A stretch of DNA of 32,368 nt from contig JAJHRT010000003.1 in NCBI GenBank assembly GCA_020833575.1, positions 1-32,368 on the forward strand, written 5' to 3'. The stretch comes from Thermofilum sp. GTDB taxonomy: Archaea > Thermoproteota > Thermoprotei > Thermofilales > Thermofilaceae. Below, one piece after another: positions 8,741-18,262 of the stretch. Position 1 is the stretch's first letter; every line of letters starts with the position of its first letter. Under the pieces are notes generated by a model. It searched no databases and was not told the origin of the DNA. It worked only from the letters and a program-made list of their open reading frames with translations. The position numbers were made by a program, and so were the translations under genes.

Positions 8741-8811
8741 TCTCAAGATGGATCAGAGGTACTCCTGCTCATCATTTCTCAGCAAGGCTATGTTACATCA
8801 TCTCCTTGAGA
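8741..8811 (-). ncRNA. C/D box sRNA (dual 2'-O-methylation guide)
   Basis: Minus strand: TCTCAAGGAG-ATGATGT(C)-AACATAGCCTTG(12 nt)-CTGA(D')-GAA-ATGATGA(C')-GCAGGAGTACCT(12 nt)-CTGA(D)-TCCATCTTGAGA. Terminal TCTCAAG/CTTGAGA stem. Intergenic, just 3' of hel308. Confidence 0.88.
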
Positions 8812-8823
8812 TAGTTCTCGCAG

Positions 8824-11043
8824 TTAGTGCGGATAAAGGTATTCGTCGAGCTGGGACTGTCCTGAAGCCTCCTCCAGCACTTCGCGCTCCTCACCGGCCT
8901 CCGCTCCGCCCTGAAGCTGTGCTTTGATCGCTCTCGCGAGTGAGGGTCCTATGCCGGGAACTCTGGCGAGGTCCCGCTCGCTGGCGGTCACCAGGTCGTA
9001 GAGCGACTTGAAGCCGTGGTTGAAGAGGCTCCTCGCCCTCACCCTGCCTATGCCGCGCAGGGACACGAGCTCGAGGAGCTCCTCCCTCACTCCGTGCTTT
9101 ATGCGCTTGCTCAGTATGCTGAGGTTGGCCGAGTGCTCGGGGAAGCCGGCGACCTCTGCCACCTGGGATAGCGAGTAAGCAACCCACTCGGCGGTCTGCG
9201 TTAAGGAGTAGATGTCCCCCGGGCCCACGTCGTAGCGCTCGACTATGACGTCCTCCCTGACCTCGTTTATCCAGTCCTCCAGCAACAGAGCTGTCTTCAG
9301 GCGTGAAAGGTACCACTCGTACTCAACCTCGTCCTCGGGCGGGCTGGGCAGCTCCTCCCCGCGGCTCTGCAGCAGCTCTTCAAGCTTGTCGATGTCCTCC
9401 TTTCTGACGCTGACGGTTGTCATGTCTGGCGTGGAAGCCAGCAGGAAGAGGTAGGAGAGAGTGCTGCAGCGCTTCTTGCTCTTGAAGAACTCCAGGCCCA
9501 TATGCGCCGTCATAGGGTCTATGTAAAGCTCGGCTACACGCTTGCCCACGGCCGTCGCCCTGATTCTCGCCCCCGTCCTCTCTAGGAAACCCGTGCTCAG
9601 TAGCCACCTGGTAACCTTCTCGACGGCGGCTTCGGCGGCGAGGGGGCTAAACTGGGCTGAGAAGAGGGTCCTCGAGAACACGCTTTTCAGGCTTTTCTCG
9701 TCCTTGATGCTGTCCTCTGTTGCCACCAGCGAGAGCACTTGCGACCTGAGCACCTGCTCGGAGCCCAGCTGGGAGAATATTCTCTCAGGCGAGGCGGCCA
9801 CGTACTCTTTCATGAGAAACTCCACCTCTCTGGCCGTCCTGGCGATGAGAACGGCTTCCCCCTCTAAGTCGTACTTCGGCCTCCCGGCGCGCCCAGCCAT
9901 CTGCTTGTACTCCATCACGGAGATTCTCTCATGGTAGCCCAGCTCGACGTTGTACCTGCGGTAGTCGGTTATGACTACACGCTTGGCGGGGAGGTTCACC
10001 CCAGCCGAGAGGGTTGGTGTGGCCACCACGACTTTGAGGACGCGCTCCCTGAAGAGCTGCTCGACTATGCTTCTCGAGGTGGAGGAGAGCCCTGCGTGGT
10101 GAAAGGCGACACCGCTTTTCACGAGGTTTGCCAGCTCCTCAGACACCTTATCGCTGTGGCTCTGGAGTATTCTTGCGGCAGCTGCTGCCAAGAGCCTGTG
10201 CTCGCGCTCGCTCAGGAACTTGCGAGCTGCTGCAGAAACCCTCCGCGCGTCACTGACAGCTGCTCTCCGAGTTGGGGAGAACACCAGCGCCTGACCCCCC
10301 TCCTCGAGCGTGTCCAGAACGAGGTCCACGAGAGCCCCCTCCCTAGGCTCCACTTCCTTAACTCCGCCGTCGTGGAAGTATATCGCTCCGTCGTAGTAGA
10401 CTCCCTCGCGGAGCTTCACCGGCCGCCAGTCGACCCTCACGGGCTTTGCTCCCAGCCAGCTCGCTATCTCCTCCAGGTTCCTGACTGTGGCGCTGAGCCC
10501 CAGGAGCTGCACGTTGGGGAAGGAGCTCCTTATCCGCGTCAGAAGCATCTCTAGCACAGCCCCTCTCTTCTCAAGCCCCACCACGTGAATCTCATCGGCG
10601 ACAACCAGCGATATGCTGCTGAACCACGGCGCTTTGTGCCTAAGCAGGCTGTCAGCTTTCTCATTGGTAGTGATGATCACGTCGTACTTCCCCAGCTCCG
10701 GGTCCGAGGAGTCGTAGTCACCTGTACTGAGGGCCACTTTGTAGCCAAGGGGGCTGAAGACCTCCCTAAACTCCTGGTACTTCTCCGCCGCAAGCGCCCT
10801 GAGAGGTGCCAGGTAGAGCGCCTTACCCCCGCTTACGAGGTGGCGTAGTGCCGCGAGAACGGCGATGAGGGTTTTTCCAGAAGCCGTGGGGGCTGCCAGA
10901 ACTATGCTCTCTCCATCCAGCACGCCGCTCTTAATCGCCGCTTCCTGGGTTGGGTAGAGCTTCTCAATCTTCAGCACGTCGAGCAGCTTCCTCGCAACCT
11001 CCTCGCCGAAGTACTTTGAGAGCACATCGAGTACTTCTGTCAT
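8824..11043 (-). CDS. hel308: Hel308/Hjm-type superfamily 2 DNA helicase
   Basis: Walker A APTASGKT, DEIH box, AGRAGRPKYD motif VI, C-terminal helix-hairpin-helix (GIGRVRARSLFNHGF, VPGIGPSLARAI). Confidence 0.95.
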   Translation of the reverse strand: MTEVLDVLSKYFGEEVARKLLDVLKIEKLYPTQEAAIKSGVLDGESIVLAAPTASGKTLIAVLAALRHLVSGGKALYLAPLRALAAEKYQEFREVFSPLGYKVALSTGDYDSSDPELGKYDVIITTNEKADSLLRHKAPWFSSISLVVADEIHVVGLEKRGAVLEMLLTRIRSSFPNVQLLGLSATVRNLEEIASWLGAKPVRVDWRPVKLREGVYYDGAIYFHDGGVKEVEPREGALVDLVLDTLEEGGQALVFSPTRRAAVSDARRVSAAARKFLSEREHRLLAAAAARILQSHSDKVSEELANLVKSGVAFHHAGLSSTSRSIVEQLFRERVLKVVVATPTLSAGVNLPAKRVVITDYRRYNVELGYHERISVMEYKQMAGRAGRPKYDLEGEAVLIARTAREVEFLMKEYVAASPERIFSQLGSEQVLRSQVLSLVATEDSIKDEKSLKSVFSRTLFSAQFSPLAAEAAVEKVTRWLLSTGFLERTGARIRATAVGKRVAELYIDPMTAHMGLEFFKSKKRCSTLSYLFLLASTPDMTTVSVRKEDIDKLEELLQSRGEELPSPPEDEVEYEWYLSRLKTALLLEDWINEVREDVIVERYDVGPGDIYSLTQTAEWVAYSLSQVAEVAGFPEHSANLSILSKRIKHGVREELLELVSLRGIGRVRARSLFNHGFKSLYDLVTASERDLARVPGIGPSLARAIKAQLQGGAEAGEEREVLEEASGQSQLDEYLYPH

Positions 11044-11062
11044 TTAGCGCCTTCCCTTCCCC

Positions 11063-13147
11063 CTACACGGTCGTTATTATGTAGCCTTGCCTCGGCATCA
11101 TGATCTCGCCGCTCTCGTAGAGCTTCTCCAGAACCTTCCGGACGAAGGCCTCGTCGAGCCCCCTCGCCTGCGCCTCCTTGACCACGTCCTCGACCTTGAC
11201 GGGGTTGCCGTTGCTGCTCCTAACTAGCTCCTTAATGATGTCGAGGAGGAGGATTATCTTCTCGCGCTGGGACTTGGGCTGCCCTGTCATCACTGTGTCT
11301 ATGTCCACCGTCTTTGTTGCGATGTCTATACCGACGTTTCTGAGGAAGTGCTCCATGAGCCGTATGGCGACCTCGGCATCCTTCTCGGTGACCACGCTCC
11401 TCAGGTGCATCCTCGCGTGCGCCTCGGAGAGCCTGATCAAAGCCTCCAGCTGCCTGGGGGTGATCGTGATAGGGGATTCGGGCTCCTCGCTCCTGGCACG
11501 CATGCTGACGTAGAAGTCCACGATCTTGGCCTTGGCTTCCTCCGAGAGACGCGGCCTGACGTGTTTTCTCGCGTAGGCGATGTACTTCTTAAGCAGCTGA
11601 GGCGGTATCAGGTTCTCCAGCTCCTGCGGGTACGCCTCGCGGTGAAAGTCTATCACGTACTGCGCGAGCTCCCGGTCCTTCTCCCTGTTGGGCGTGTCGC
11701 GGAGTATGAATATTAGGTCAAACCTGGACAGGATCGTCACTGGGAGGTCTATATTCTCGGCGATGTTCCTGTTGGGTAGGTAGCGCCCGAAAGCGGGGTT
11801 CGCCGCCGCGAGTATAGAGGCCCTGGCGTTGAGCGTGGCGACGATGCCAGCCTTCGCTATGCTCACCGTCTGCTGCTCCATGGCCTCATGTATGCTCACG
11901 CGGTCCCTGGCCTCCATCTTGTCAAACTCGTCAATGCACGCTATACCCCCGTCCGCTAGCACGAGCGCTCCTGCTTCCAGGTAAAACTCTCCGCTGCTTT
12001 TCTCCTTCACTACAGCCGCGGTGAGACCGGCGGCCGTAGCCCCCTTGCCGGAGGTGTATATTCCTCTGGGGGCGATGAAGCTTACATAGCGCAGGAGCTG
12101 GCTCTTCGCGGTGCCGGGATCCCCTATCAGCAGTATGTGAATATCACCTCTCACCCTGATGCCATCGGGGTACACCTTCGGCACCCCGCCGAACAGGAGG
12201 AGGGCTATCGCGAGCTTCACCTCCCTGTACCCGTATATCGAGGGGGCGATGGAGTTCACGATCAGCTCCTCCAAGTCCCCCCTCCTGGAGAGCTCCAGTA
12301 TCCTCTTCTCGTCCTCAGGCGTTATCTCCACGTCCAGCGTCTCCTTGGCAGCCACCTCCACGTAGTTCGCCTCCATGTAGGGGTGGTAGACGGGGGGAGC
12401 GTTCTTCAGGAACTTCTTATCCTCTTCCACCCTCAGGAAACCGACCACGGTAACTCTATCGCCAGGCCGCACGGTGTCCACCAGGTCATCCCTGACGACG
12501 ACCTCGATGGACCTGGGAAGCTGCCCGGGCGGCAGCTCCTCGGGCTTCTCCTGGAGCACAAACTTCTGCACGTCGACGAACCGGCTTTTCTCAGCCACGA
12601 GAACAAAGCCCTGGGATTTCCTACCCTCCCTGCTGCACTCAGGGCACTGCGTCGGCTTGACGAGGCTGCCTTCCTCCTGCCTCACCACCTCCTCGTGCCC
12701 GCACGTCTTGCACCTGAATACAGCCTCGACAAGCTCCTGCTTCACAGGTGATATCTTCGTGACTATGCCCTCGACAGCTATAAGCTTCCCAAGGTGTCTG
12801 GCGCGTATTTCCCGTATCTTGACGTGGAAGCTCTCGGGAAGCCTCCTTATCCTTGCGTGGAAGGTCTTAACCTTCTGCGCGTACTCGGGGTCTTCCACCA
12901 TCATTACCTGCTGGATGGCCTTGGAAGCGCTCTCCAGGAAGACCGAGGGGGATTCGACAAGGATGTCCGCCAGGACCCTGTCGTAGCTGAGGAGGTCGTC
13001 GAAGTCTATCACGAGGGAGACGCCGTTCTCTGCGCTCATCCTGCGGAGGGCTTCCCTGTACTTCTCCCTGCCGCCCACCCTGTAGTCCTTTATGAAGTCC
13101 ATTATGCGCTCCACGAGGGCGAGCGCCTCGAGAACTGCCTGCGTCAC
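11063..13147 (-). CDS. mcm: Replicative helicase MCM
   Basis: C4 zinc motif CKTCGH...CPEC, Walker A GDPGTAKSQLL, IDEFDKM Walker B, arginine-finger region LSRFDLIF, C-terminal winged-helix-like tail. Confidence 0.97.
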   Translation of the reverse strand: MTQAVLEALALVERIMDFIKDYRVGGREKYREALRRMSAENGVSLVIDFDDLLSYDRVLADILVESPSVFLESASKAIQQVMMVEDPEYAQKVKTFHARIRRLPESFHVKIREIRARHLGKLIAVEGIVTKISPVKQELVEAVFRCKTCGHEEVVRQEEGSLVKPTQCPECSREGRKSQGFVLVAEKSRFVDVQKFVLQEKPEELPPGQLPRSIEVVVRDDLVDTVRPGDRVTVVGFLRVEEDKKFLKNAPPVYHPYMEANYVEVAAKETLDVEITPEDEKRILELSRRGDLEELIVNSIAPSIYGYREVKLAIALLLFGGVPKVYPDGIRVRGDIHILLIGDPGTAKSQLLRYVSFIAPRGIYTSGKGATAAGLTAAVVKEKSSGEFYLEAGALVLADGGIACIDEFDKMEARDRVSIHEAMEQQTVSIAKAGIVATLNARASILAAANPAFGRYLPNRNIAENIDLPVTILSRFDLIFILRDTPNREKDRELAQYVIDFHREAYPQELENLIPPQLLKKYIAYARKHVRPRLSEEAKAKIVDFYVSMRARSEEPESPITITPRQLEALIRLSEAHARMHLRSVVTEKDAEVAIRLMEHFLRNVGIDIATKTVDIDTVMTGQPKSQREKIILLLDIIKELVRSSNGNPVKVEDVVKEAQARGLDEAFVRKVLEKLYESGEIMMPRQGYIITTV

Positions 13148-13704
13148 ACCTTCTCACCCCCTGCTACCAGGCTCACTAGGGACTTGGTCCATCCAGAGAG
13201 GAGCTCGCACAGGGTCACGTAGAGAATCTGCTCCTCAAGAGTCATGTTCTTCATCTTATCCTTGCTAGGTGTCGGGTTCTTCGACGCAAGCTGCGCTATC
13301 TTGAGGGAGCGTAGTCTAACCAGATCCGCGAATGCTATCCTCACCCTTCTCAAGTTCTCTTCCGCGCTCTCATCGCCCTTCCGCGCCCTCTCCCTCAAGC
13401 TGTTGGCGAGCAGCATAACTTTTAGGTAGAACCCCTCTTCGAGCGGCTGAAGATCCTCGGTTTTCTCCTCCGCCCAGGATAGCTTTTTGAGGGTTGAGTA
13501 GCTAGGTAACCCCTCCAGGTCAAGCTCCGCATACCCCTCCCTGAGCAGAGCCAGTGCGTAGGGGTAAGGGAGCTTTACCTTCTGTCCGGCTCTCAGCTTT
13601 AGTATTTGCAGGGGGGTTTTCCACGAGGTATCCTTTACTATCACGAGTGGGACGTCCACATCCATGTACACGGCGGTGGTATGCAGCGTTCCGCAGAGGC
13701 TCAT
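13144..13704 (-). CDS. gins23: GINS complex subunit, Gins23 type
   Basis: N-terminal small beta domain (VPLVIVKDTSW...LRAGQKVKLPYPYALALLREGYAEL) followed by an alpha-helical A domain; 4-nt overlap with mcm, a known archaeal arrangement. Confidence 0.8.
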   Translation of the reverse strand: MSLCGTLHTTAVYMDVDVPLVIVKDTSWKTPLQILKLRAGQKVKLPYPYALALLREGYAELDLEGLPSYSTLKKLSWAEEKTEDLQPLEEGFYLKVMLLANSLRERARKGDESAEENLRRVRIAFADLVRLRSLKIAQLASKNPTPSKDKMKNMTLEEQILYVTLCELLSGWTKSLVSLVAGGEKV

Positions 13705-13830
13705 CTCGTGCTTTATTCTCCGATCATGGGTCTAAACCTGCACTGTGAGATAACTCCGAAAGTAAAACTTAGCAAGCTCGTCATACGTACGTTTAACGGA
13801 GGAGGCTAAGGAGAGCAGCCCCCGCGCGAT

Positions 13831-13840
13831 GCATATATCC
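13831..13840 (+). promoter_or_regulatory. Candidate TATA box of ahcY
   Basis: GCATATATCC about 25-30 nt upstream of the GTG/ATG start; consistent with a leaderless transcript. Confidence 0.55.
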
Positions 13841-13860
13841 AAGAGACGCCTCCCTGCTGC

Positions 13861-15165
13861 GTGATGGGCGAGTACAAGGTCCGCGACGTCAGCCTCGCCG
13901 ACAAGGGGAAGATTGCTGTGGAGTGGGCACAGGCACAGATGCACGTCCTATCTCGCCTCCGCGCTCGCCTATCAAAGGAGAAGCCCCTGAGGGGGGTTAG
14001 GGTTGCAGCCTGCATGCATGTTACAAAGGAGACCGCCGTCCTCATGCTCACGCTCAGGGATGCGGGCGCGGAGGTTGCCCTCGCAGCCTCCAACCCCCTC
14101 TCGACGCAGGACCACGTGGCGGCTTACCTAGCGACGGAGGGGATACATGTTTATGCGTGGCGGGGGATGAGCCCTCAGGAGTACTTCACCGCCATCGCGA
14201 CAGCTGCTAGCATCTCGCCCACGATAACCATGGATGATGGGGGGGATCTCACGGTCATGCTGCACAAGATTGCTCACGGAGTCCAGGAGGGTCTCGACTA
14301 CGAAATAGGCAGTAAGCTGTTGTCACCCGAAGTGGTCAAGGGGGTCAGGGGAGGTACCGAGGAGACGACTACGGGTGTCATAAGGCTGAAGGCTCTCGAG
14401 AGGGAGGGCAGGCTGCTTTACCCTGTCATCGCGGTTAACGACTCGAGAACTAAGTACCTGTTCGATAACAGGTTCGGGACGGGGCAGTCCACAATAGACG
14501 GCATCATGAGAGCCACGAACATCCTGCTAGCCGGGAAGACGGTTGTGGTCGCTGGCTACGGCTGGGTTGGCCGAGGGATTGCCTGGAGAGCCCGTGGGAT
14601 GGGTGCCCGCGTGGTAGTCGTGGAGACAGACCCGGTGAAGGCGCTTGAGGCTTACTACGAGGGCTTCTACGTAACAGACATGATTTCCGCTGCGGCAATG
14701 GGGGACGTGTTCATCACAGCTACCGGCAACGTGAACGTCATCAGGAGGGAGCATATGGAGAGGATGAAGGACGGTGCCATTTTGGCTAACTCGGGGCATT
14801 TCAATGTGGAGATATCCCTAAAGGACCTGGAGGACCTAGCAATCGGCAAGCGCAGGATAAACGAGGTTGTCGAGGAGTATACGCTGCGGGACGGCAGGCG
14901 GCTCTACCTGCTGGCTGAGGGGCGCTTAGTCAACCTGGTAGCAGCAGAGGGCCATCCCAGCGAGGTCATGGACCTCTCCTTTGCGAACCAGGCTCTAGCA
15001 GTCCTTCTCCTTGCTAGGAAGGCTGAGAAGCTGCGCGCAAAAGTGTACAGGCTGCCCAGGAGCATAGACGATAAGGTCGCCAGGCTCAAGCTGGAGGCCC
15101 TGGGCGTGCGTATAGAGAAGCTCACGGAGGAGCAGAAGAAGTACCTGATGTCTTGGAGTATTTAG
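13861..15165 (+). CDS. ahcY: Adenosylhomocysteinase
   Basis: VAACMHVTKETAVLMLTLRDAGAEV, NDSRTKYLFDNRFGTGQSTIDGIMRATN, NAD-binding VVAGYGWVGRGIAWRARGMGA. Confidence 0.97.
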   Translation: MMGEYKVRDVSLADKGKIAVEWAQAQMHVLSRLRARLSKEKPLRGVRVAACMHVTKETAVLMLTLRDAGAEVALAASNPLSTQDHVAAYLATEGIHVYAWRGMSPQEYFTAIATAASISPTITMDDGGDLTVMLHKIAHGVQEGLDYEIGSKLLSPEVVKGVRGGTEETTTGVIRLKALEREGRLLYPVIAVNDSRTKYLFDNRFGTGQSTIDGIMRATNILLAGKTVVVAGYGWVGRGIAWRARGMGARVVVVETDPVKALEAYYEGFYVTDMISAAAMGDVFITATGNVNVIRREHMERMKDGAILANSGHFNVEISLKDLEDLAIGKRRINEVVEEYTLRDGRRLYLLAEGRLVNLVAAEGHPSEVMDLSFANQALAVLLLARKAEKLRAKVYRLPRSIDDKVARLKLEALGVRIEKLTEEQKKYLMSWSI

Positions 15166-15213
15166 ACTGCGCGGCACGTGCACCGCATTACCGCGACTCA
15201 TGGGAGGCTATCC

Positions 15214-15222
15214 TTTATATTA
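15214..15222 (+). promoter_or_regulatory. Candidate TATA box of MetRS
   Basis: TTTATATTA about 30-38 nt upstream of the in-frame GTG at 15252. Confidence 0.5.
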
Positions 15223-15251
15223 TCTCCCCACTTTCACTCGAATCCGACGAG

Positions 15252-16943
15252 GTGTTGGGCTTGCCGGGTAAGGAGGAGAAGTGGCTGGTACTCGCAGCTT
15301 GGCCCTACGTCCACGGCGCCCCCCACCTCGGGAACCTGATAGGCTCGGTTCTCTCTGCGGATATTGCTGCGCGTTTTCTGAGGATGAGAGGTGCCCAGGT
15401 AGTATTCGTGAGCGGCTCCGACATGCACGGCACACCCATAGAGGTAGAAGCTCTGAAGCGGGGTGTTAAGCCGGAGGAGTTCGCGGAACAGAACCACGAG
15501 TATATAAAAGCGCTATTCGAGAGATGGGAGATAAGCTTCGACAACTACTCGAAAACCGAGAGCGAGACGCACAAGAGGTTTGTGAGAGAGTTTTACACCA
15601 GGGTGTACGAGAACGGCTTCGTCTTCGAGGACACGGTGCAGCTGTACTACTGCGAGAGGGACAAGATGTTCCTCCCGGACCGCTTCATAGTGGGCACCTG
15701 TCCCTACTGCGGCTATGAGAAGGCCTACGGCGACCAGTGCGAGAACTGCGGAAGATTGCTTGAGCCTACACTGCTCATAAACCCCAGGTGCGCGATATGC
15801 GGTAGTCCTCCGGTGCTCAGGACCACGAAGCACTGGTTCTTCGACCTCCCCAAGCTGCAGGGCGACCTCGAGAAGTACATCGAGTCGAACAAGCAGCTCC
15901 CACCCAACGCGCGCAATATGAGCCTGCAGATACTGAGGGACGGCCTCAAGCCTCGGGCTTTAACGAGGGATAACAAGTGGGGGATTCCTGCGCCCTTCCC
16001 CGGAGCAGAGGGGAAGACTATCTACGTGTGGATGGAGGCCGTCCTTGGGTATATTTCGGCGACAATCGAGTACTTTGAGAAGAGGGGTGAGCCGGACCGC
16101 TGGAAAGACTTCTGGCTTGACCCCGCTACCAAAAGTGTGTACTTCATCGGGAAGGACAACATACCATTCCACACGCTAATCCTGCCGGCACTCCTACTCG
16201 CAAGCAAAGGAGGCTATGTGCTCCCGTGGACCGTCGCATCCACCGAGTACCTCCTTTTCCGGGGCCTGAAGTTCTCGAAAAGCAAGAGGATAGGCATCTG
16301 GGCGGACGAGGCCCTCGAGGTGTTTCCTGTGGACTACTGGCGCTTCGCGCTGGTAGCGCTGCGCCCGGAGGTCAGGGATACGAACTTCACCTGGGAGGAG
16401 TTCCAGAGGATTATAAACAACGACCTAAACGACAACATAGGCAACTTCGTCCACAGGGTCCTCGTTCTCGCTCAGAGGAAGTTTGGCGGGGAGGTTCCGG
16501 AGCCGAGAAGTCCCCGCGGGGAGCATTTCCGGGAGGAGATCAAGAGACGATACGAGCAGGTTACGCAATCGATGGAATCCTTCAGGTTCAAGGAGGCTCT
16601 CCAGGAGATCCTGATGCTCTCGTCCTCGGGCAACTCGCTGCTCAACAACGAGAGACCGTGGGAGCTTCCAGCCGATGAGGCATCTGGCGTCGTCTTCGTC
16701 GCTCTGCACGCAGTGAAGGCCATCGCGATAATGCTTCACCCCATAATACCCAGCAGTTCCCAGAGGATGTGGGAACTGCTGGGGTACCAGGACAGGATAT
16801 CGGAGCACTCGTGGGAAGAAGCACTCAGCCCAGTACCCCCTGGCCAGAAGCTACCCGAACCTAAGCCTCTTTTCACGAAGATCTCTGATGAAGACATCAA
16901 GCGTGCTGTGGAGCGGATAGAAGAGCTGCGCGCGCAGGGCTAG
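15252..16943 (+). CDS. metG: Methionyl-tRNA synthetase (start revised from the ORF-track 15153)
   Basis: LVLAAWPYVHGAPHLGNLIGS HIGH-type motif, FSKSKR KMSKS-type motif, Zn knuckles CPYCGY...CENC and CAIC. The revised GTG start lies just downstream of a TATA element. Confidence 0.9.
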   Translation: MLGLPGKEEKWLVLAAWPYVHGAPHLGNLIGSVLSADIAARFLRMRGAQVVFVSGSDMHGTPIEVEALKRGVKPEEFAEQNHEYIKALFERWEISFDNYSKTESETHKRFVREFYTRVYENGFVFEDTVQLYYCERDKMFLPDRFIVGTCPYCGYEKAYGDQCENCGRLLEPTLLINPRCAICGSPPVLRTTKHWFFDLPKLQGDLEKYIESNKQLPPNARNMSLQILRDGLKPRALTRDNKWGIPAPFPGAEGKTIYVWMEAVLGYISATIEYFEKRGEPDRWKDFWLDPATKSVYFIGKDNIPFHTLILPALLLASKGGYVLPWTVASTEYLLFRGLKFSKSKRIGIWADEALEVFPVDYWRFALVALRPEVRDTNFTWEEFQRIINNDLNDNIGNFVHRVLVLAQRKFGGEVPEPRSPRGEHFREEIKRRYEQVTQSMESFRFKEALQEILMLSSSGNSLLNNERPWELPADEASGVVFVALHAVKAIAIMLHPIIPSSSQRMWELLGYQDRISEHSWEEALSPVPPGQKLPEPKPLFTKISDEDIKRAVERIEELRAQG

Positions 16944-18223
16944 TCTACAACTTCGCCTTCCAGGTGGAGCGGGGTAGATTTTGTTATCCTTACCTTCACG
17001 AAGTCACCAGCCCTTAACTCGTAACCCTTCATTATCACGAGCTTGTACTCAGGTGTCCTGCCGGCAGCATCCCCTCTGAACGAAGTACCATTTACGAGGA
17101 CTTCCGTCAGCTTACCCTCGTACTTCCTGTTCACCTCGCCGGAGATCCTCAGCGCGAGCTCTGAGGCTAGGCGGCTACGCCTCTTCTTCACCGGCTCAGG
17201 AACCCCGGGTAGCAGGTAGCCCTTGGTGAACGGTCGCAGTGTGTATCTGGCAACGTGGACTTTGTCGAACATAATTTCCTCCAGCAGCTTCAGCGTGCTC
17301 TGGAAGGCCTCTTCCGTCTCACCCGGGAACCCTACTATAATGTCCGTGACCAGGCTGCTCAGCCCGACCCCCTCCCGTACTCTCTCAACCAGGGACTTGT
17401 ACTCGCCCACGGTGTACTTCCTGTTCATCAGCGAGAGAACTCGGTCATCGCCGTGCTGCACGGGAATGTGGAAGTACTTGTACAGCCTAGGGTCTTTGAA
17501 GAGGGGTACCAGCTCCTCGACAATCTTGCTCAGCATGCTCGGCTCCATCATGCCAATTCTCACCCTGTAGTTCCCTGGGACCTCCTCGAGTAGGGTTTCC
17601 AGAAGCTTTGGCAGGGAGGTTCCTATGTCCAAGCCATAGCTGGCTACGTCCTGGCCGGTCAAGTACACTTCCTTTGCCCCCTTGCTCACAGCCTCCTTTA
17701 CGGCGTCCACTATAAGTCTCACAGGGTAACTCTTGACCCTCCTACCCCTGGCTACCCACTCGACGCAAAAACTGCACGAGCCCGTGCATCCGCTCTGGAT
17801 GGGTATCACATAGGTAGGTCCCTCGCGGTACTTCGGCAGGAGGCTGAGGTCCCTCTCGTACTTTCTAAGGATGTAGACAGGCTTATCCTCCTCCAGCACG
17901 TCTCCTATCTTAGTCACTGCGTCGGGCTCCAGCAGAGATGCGTCAGGCAGGATCTCGAGTATGCTCTTCGGCCTCACATTGACCAGGCAGCCGGTGACAA
18001 TAAACCTCGCCTGGGGGGCGATCTTCTTCAGCTCCTCCAACCTCATCAGCATGTTTCTCTCCGTGTCTCCCCGCACGGCACACGTATTCACAACCACTAT
18101 GTCAGCAGAGCCTGGCGTGCTCACTATCTCGTAACCTTTCTCGCGCAGGATGGTCTTTGCTACCTCGCTCTCCCCCCTGTTCAGCCAGCAGCCGTAAGTT
18201 TCTATGTAGACCTTCTTCCCCAC
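16940..18223 (-). CDS. MiaB/MtaB-family radical-SAM methylthiotransferase (archaeal t6A37 methylthiotransferase type)
   Basis: UPF0004 cysteines (TYGCWLN, VNTCAV, TGCLVN), radical SAM CTGSCSFC, TRAM-like C-terminus. Confidence 0.9.
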   Translation of the reverse strand: MGKKVYIETYGCWLNRGESEVAKTILREKGYEIVSTPGSADIVVVNTCAVRGDTERNMLMRLEELKKIAPQARFIVTGCLVNVRPKSILEILPDASLLEPDAVTKIGDVLEEDKPVYILRKYERDLSLLPKYREGPTYVIPIQSGCTGSCSFCVEWVARGRRVKSYPVRLIVDAVKEAVSKGAKEVYLTGQDVASYGLDIGTSLPKLLETLLEEVPGNYRVRIGMMEPSMLSKIVEELVPLFKDPRLYKYFHIPVQHGDDRVLSLMNRKYTVGEYKSLVERVREGVGLSSLVTDIIVGFPGETEEAFQSTLKLLEEIMFDKVHVARYTLRPFTKGYLLPGVPEPVKKRRSRLASELALRISGEVNRKYEGKLTEVLVNGTSFRGDAAGRTPEYKLVIMKGYELRAGDFVKVRITKSTPLHLEGEVVD

Positions 18224-18262
18224 GGGAAACCACGCTCGAGAACAAGAGTGCGGGGGATCGGG

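Noticed and set aside
13786-13793. ACGTACGT palindrome in the gins23/ahcY divergent spacer
   Set aside because: Only 8 bp with no supporting repeat; insufficient to call an operator.
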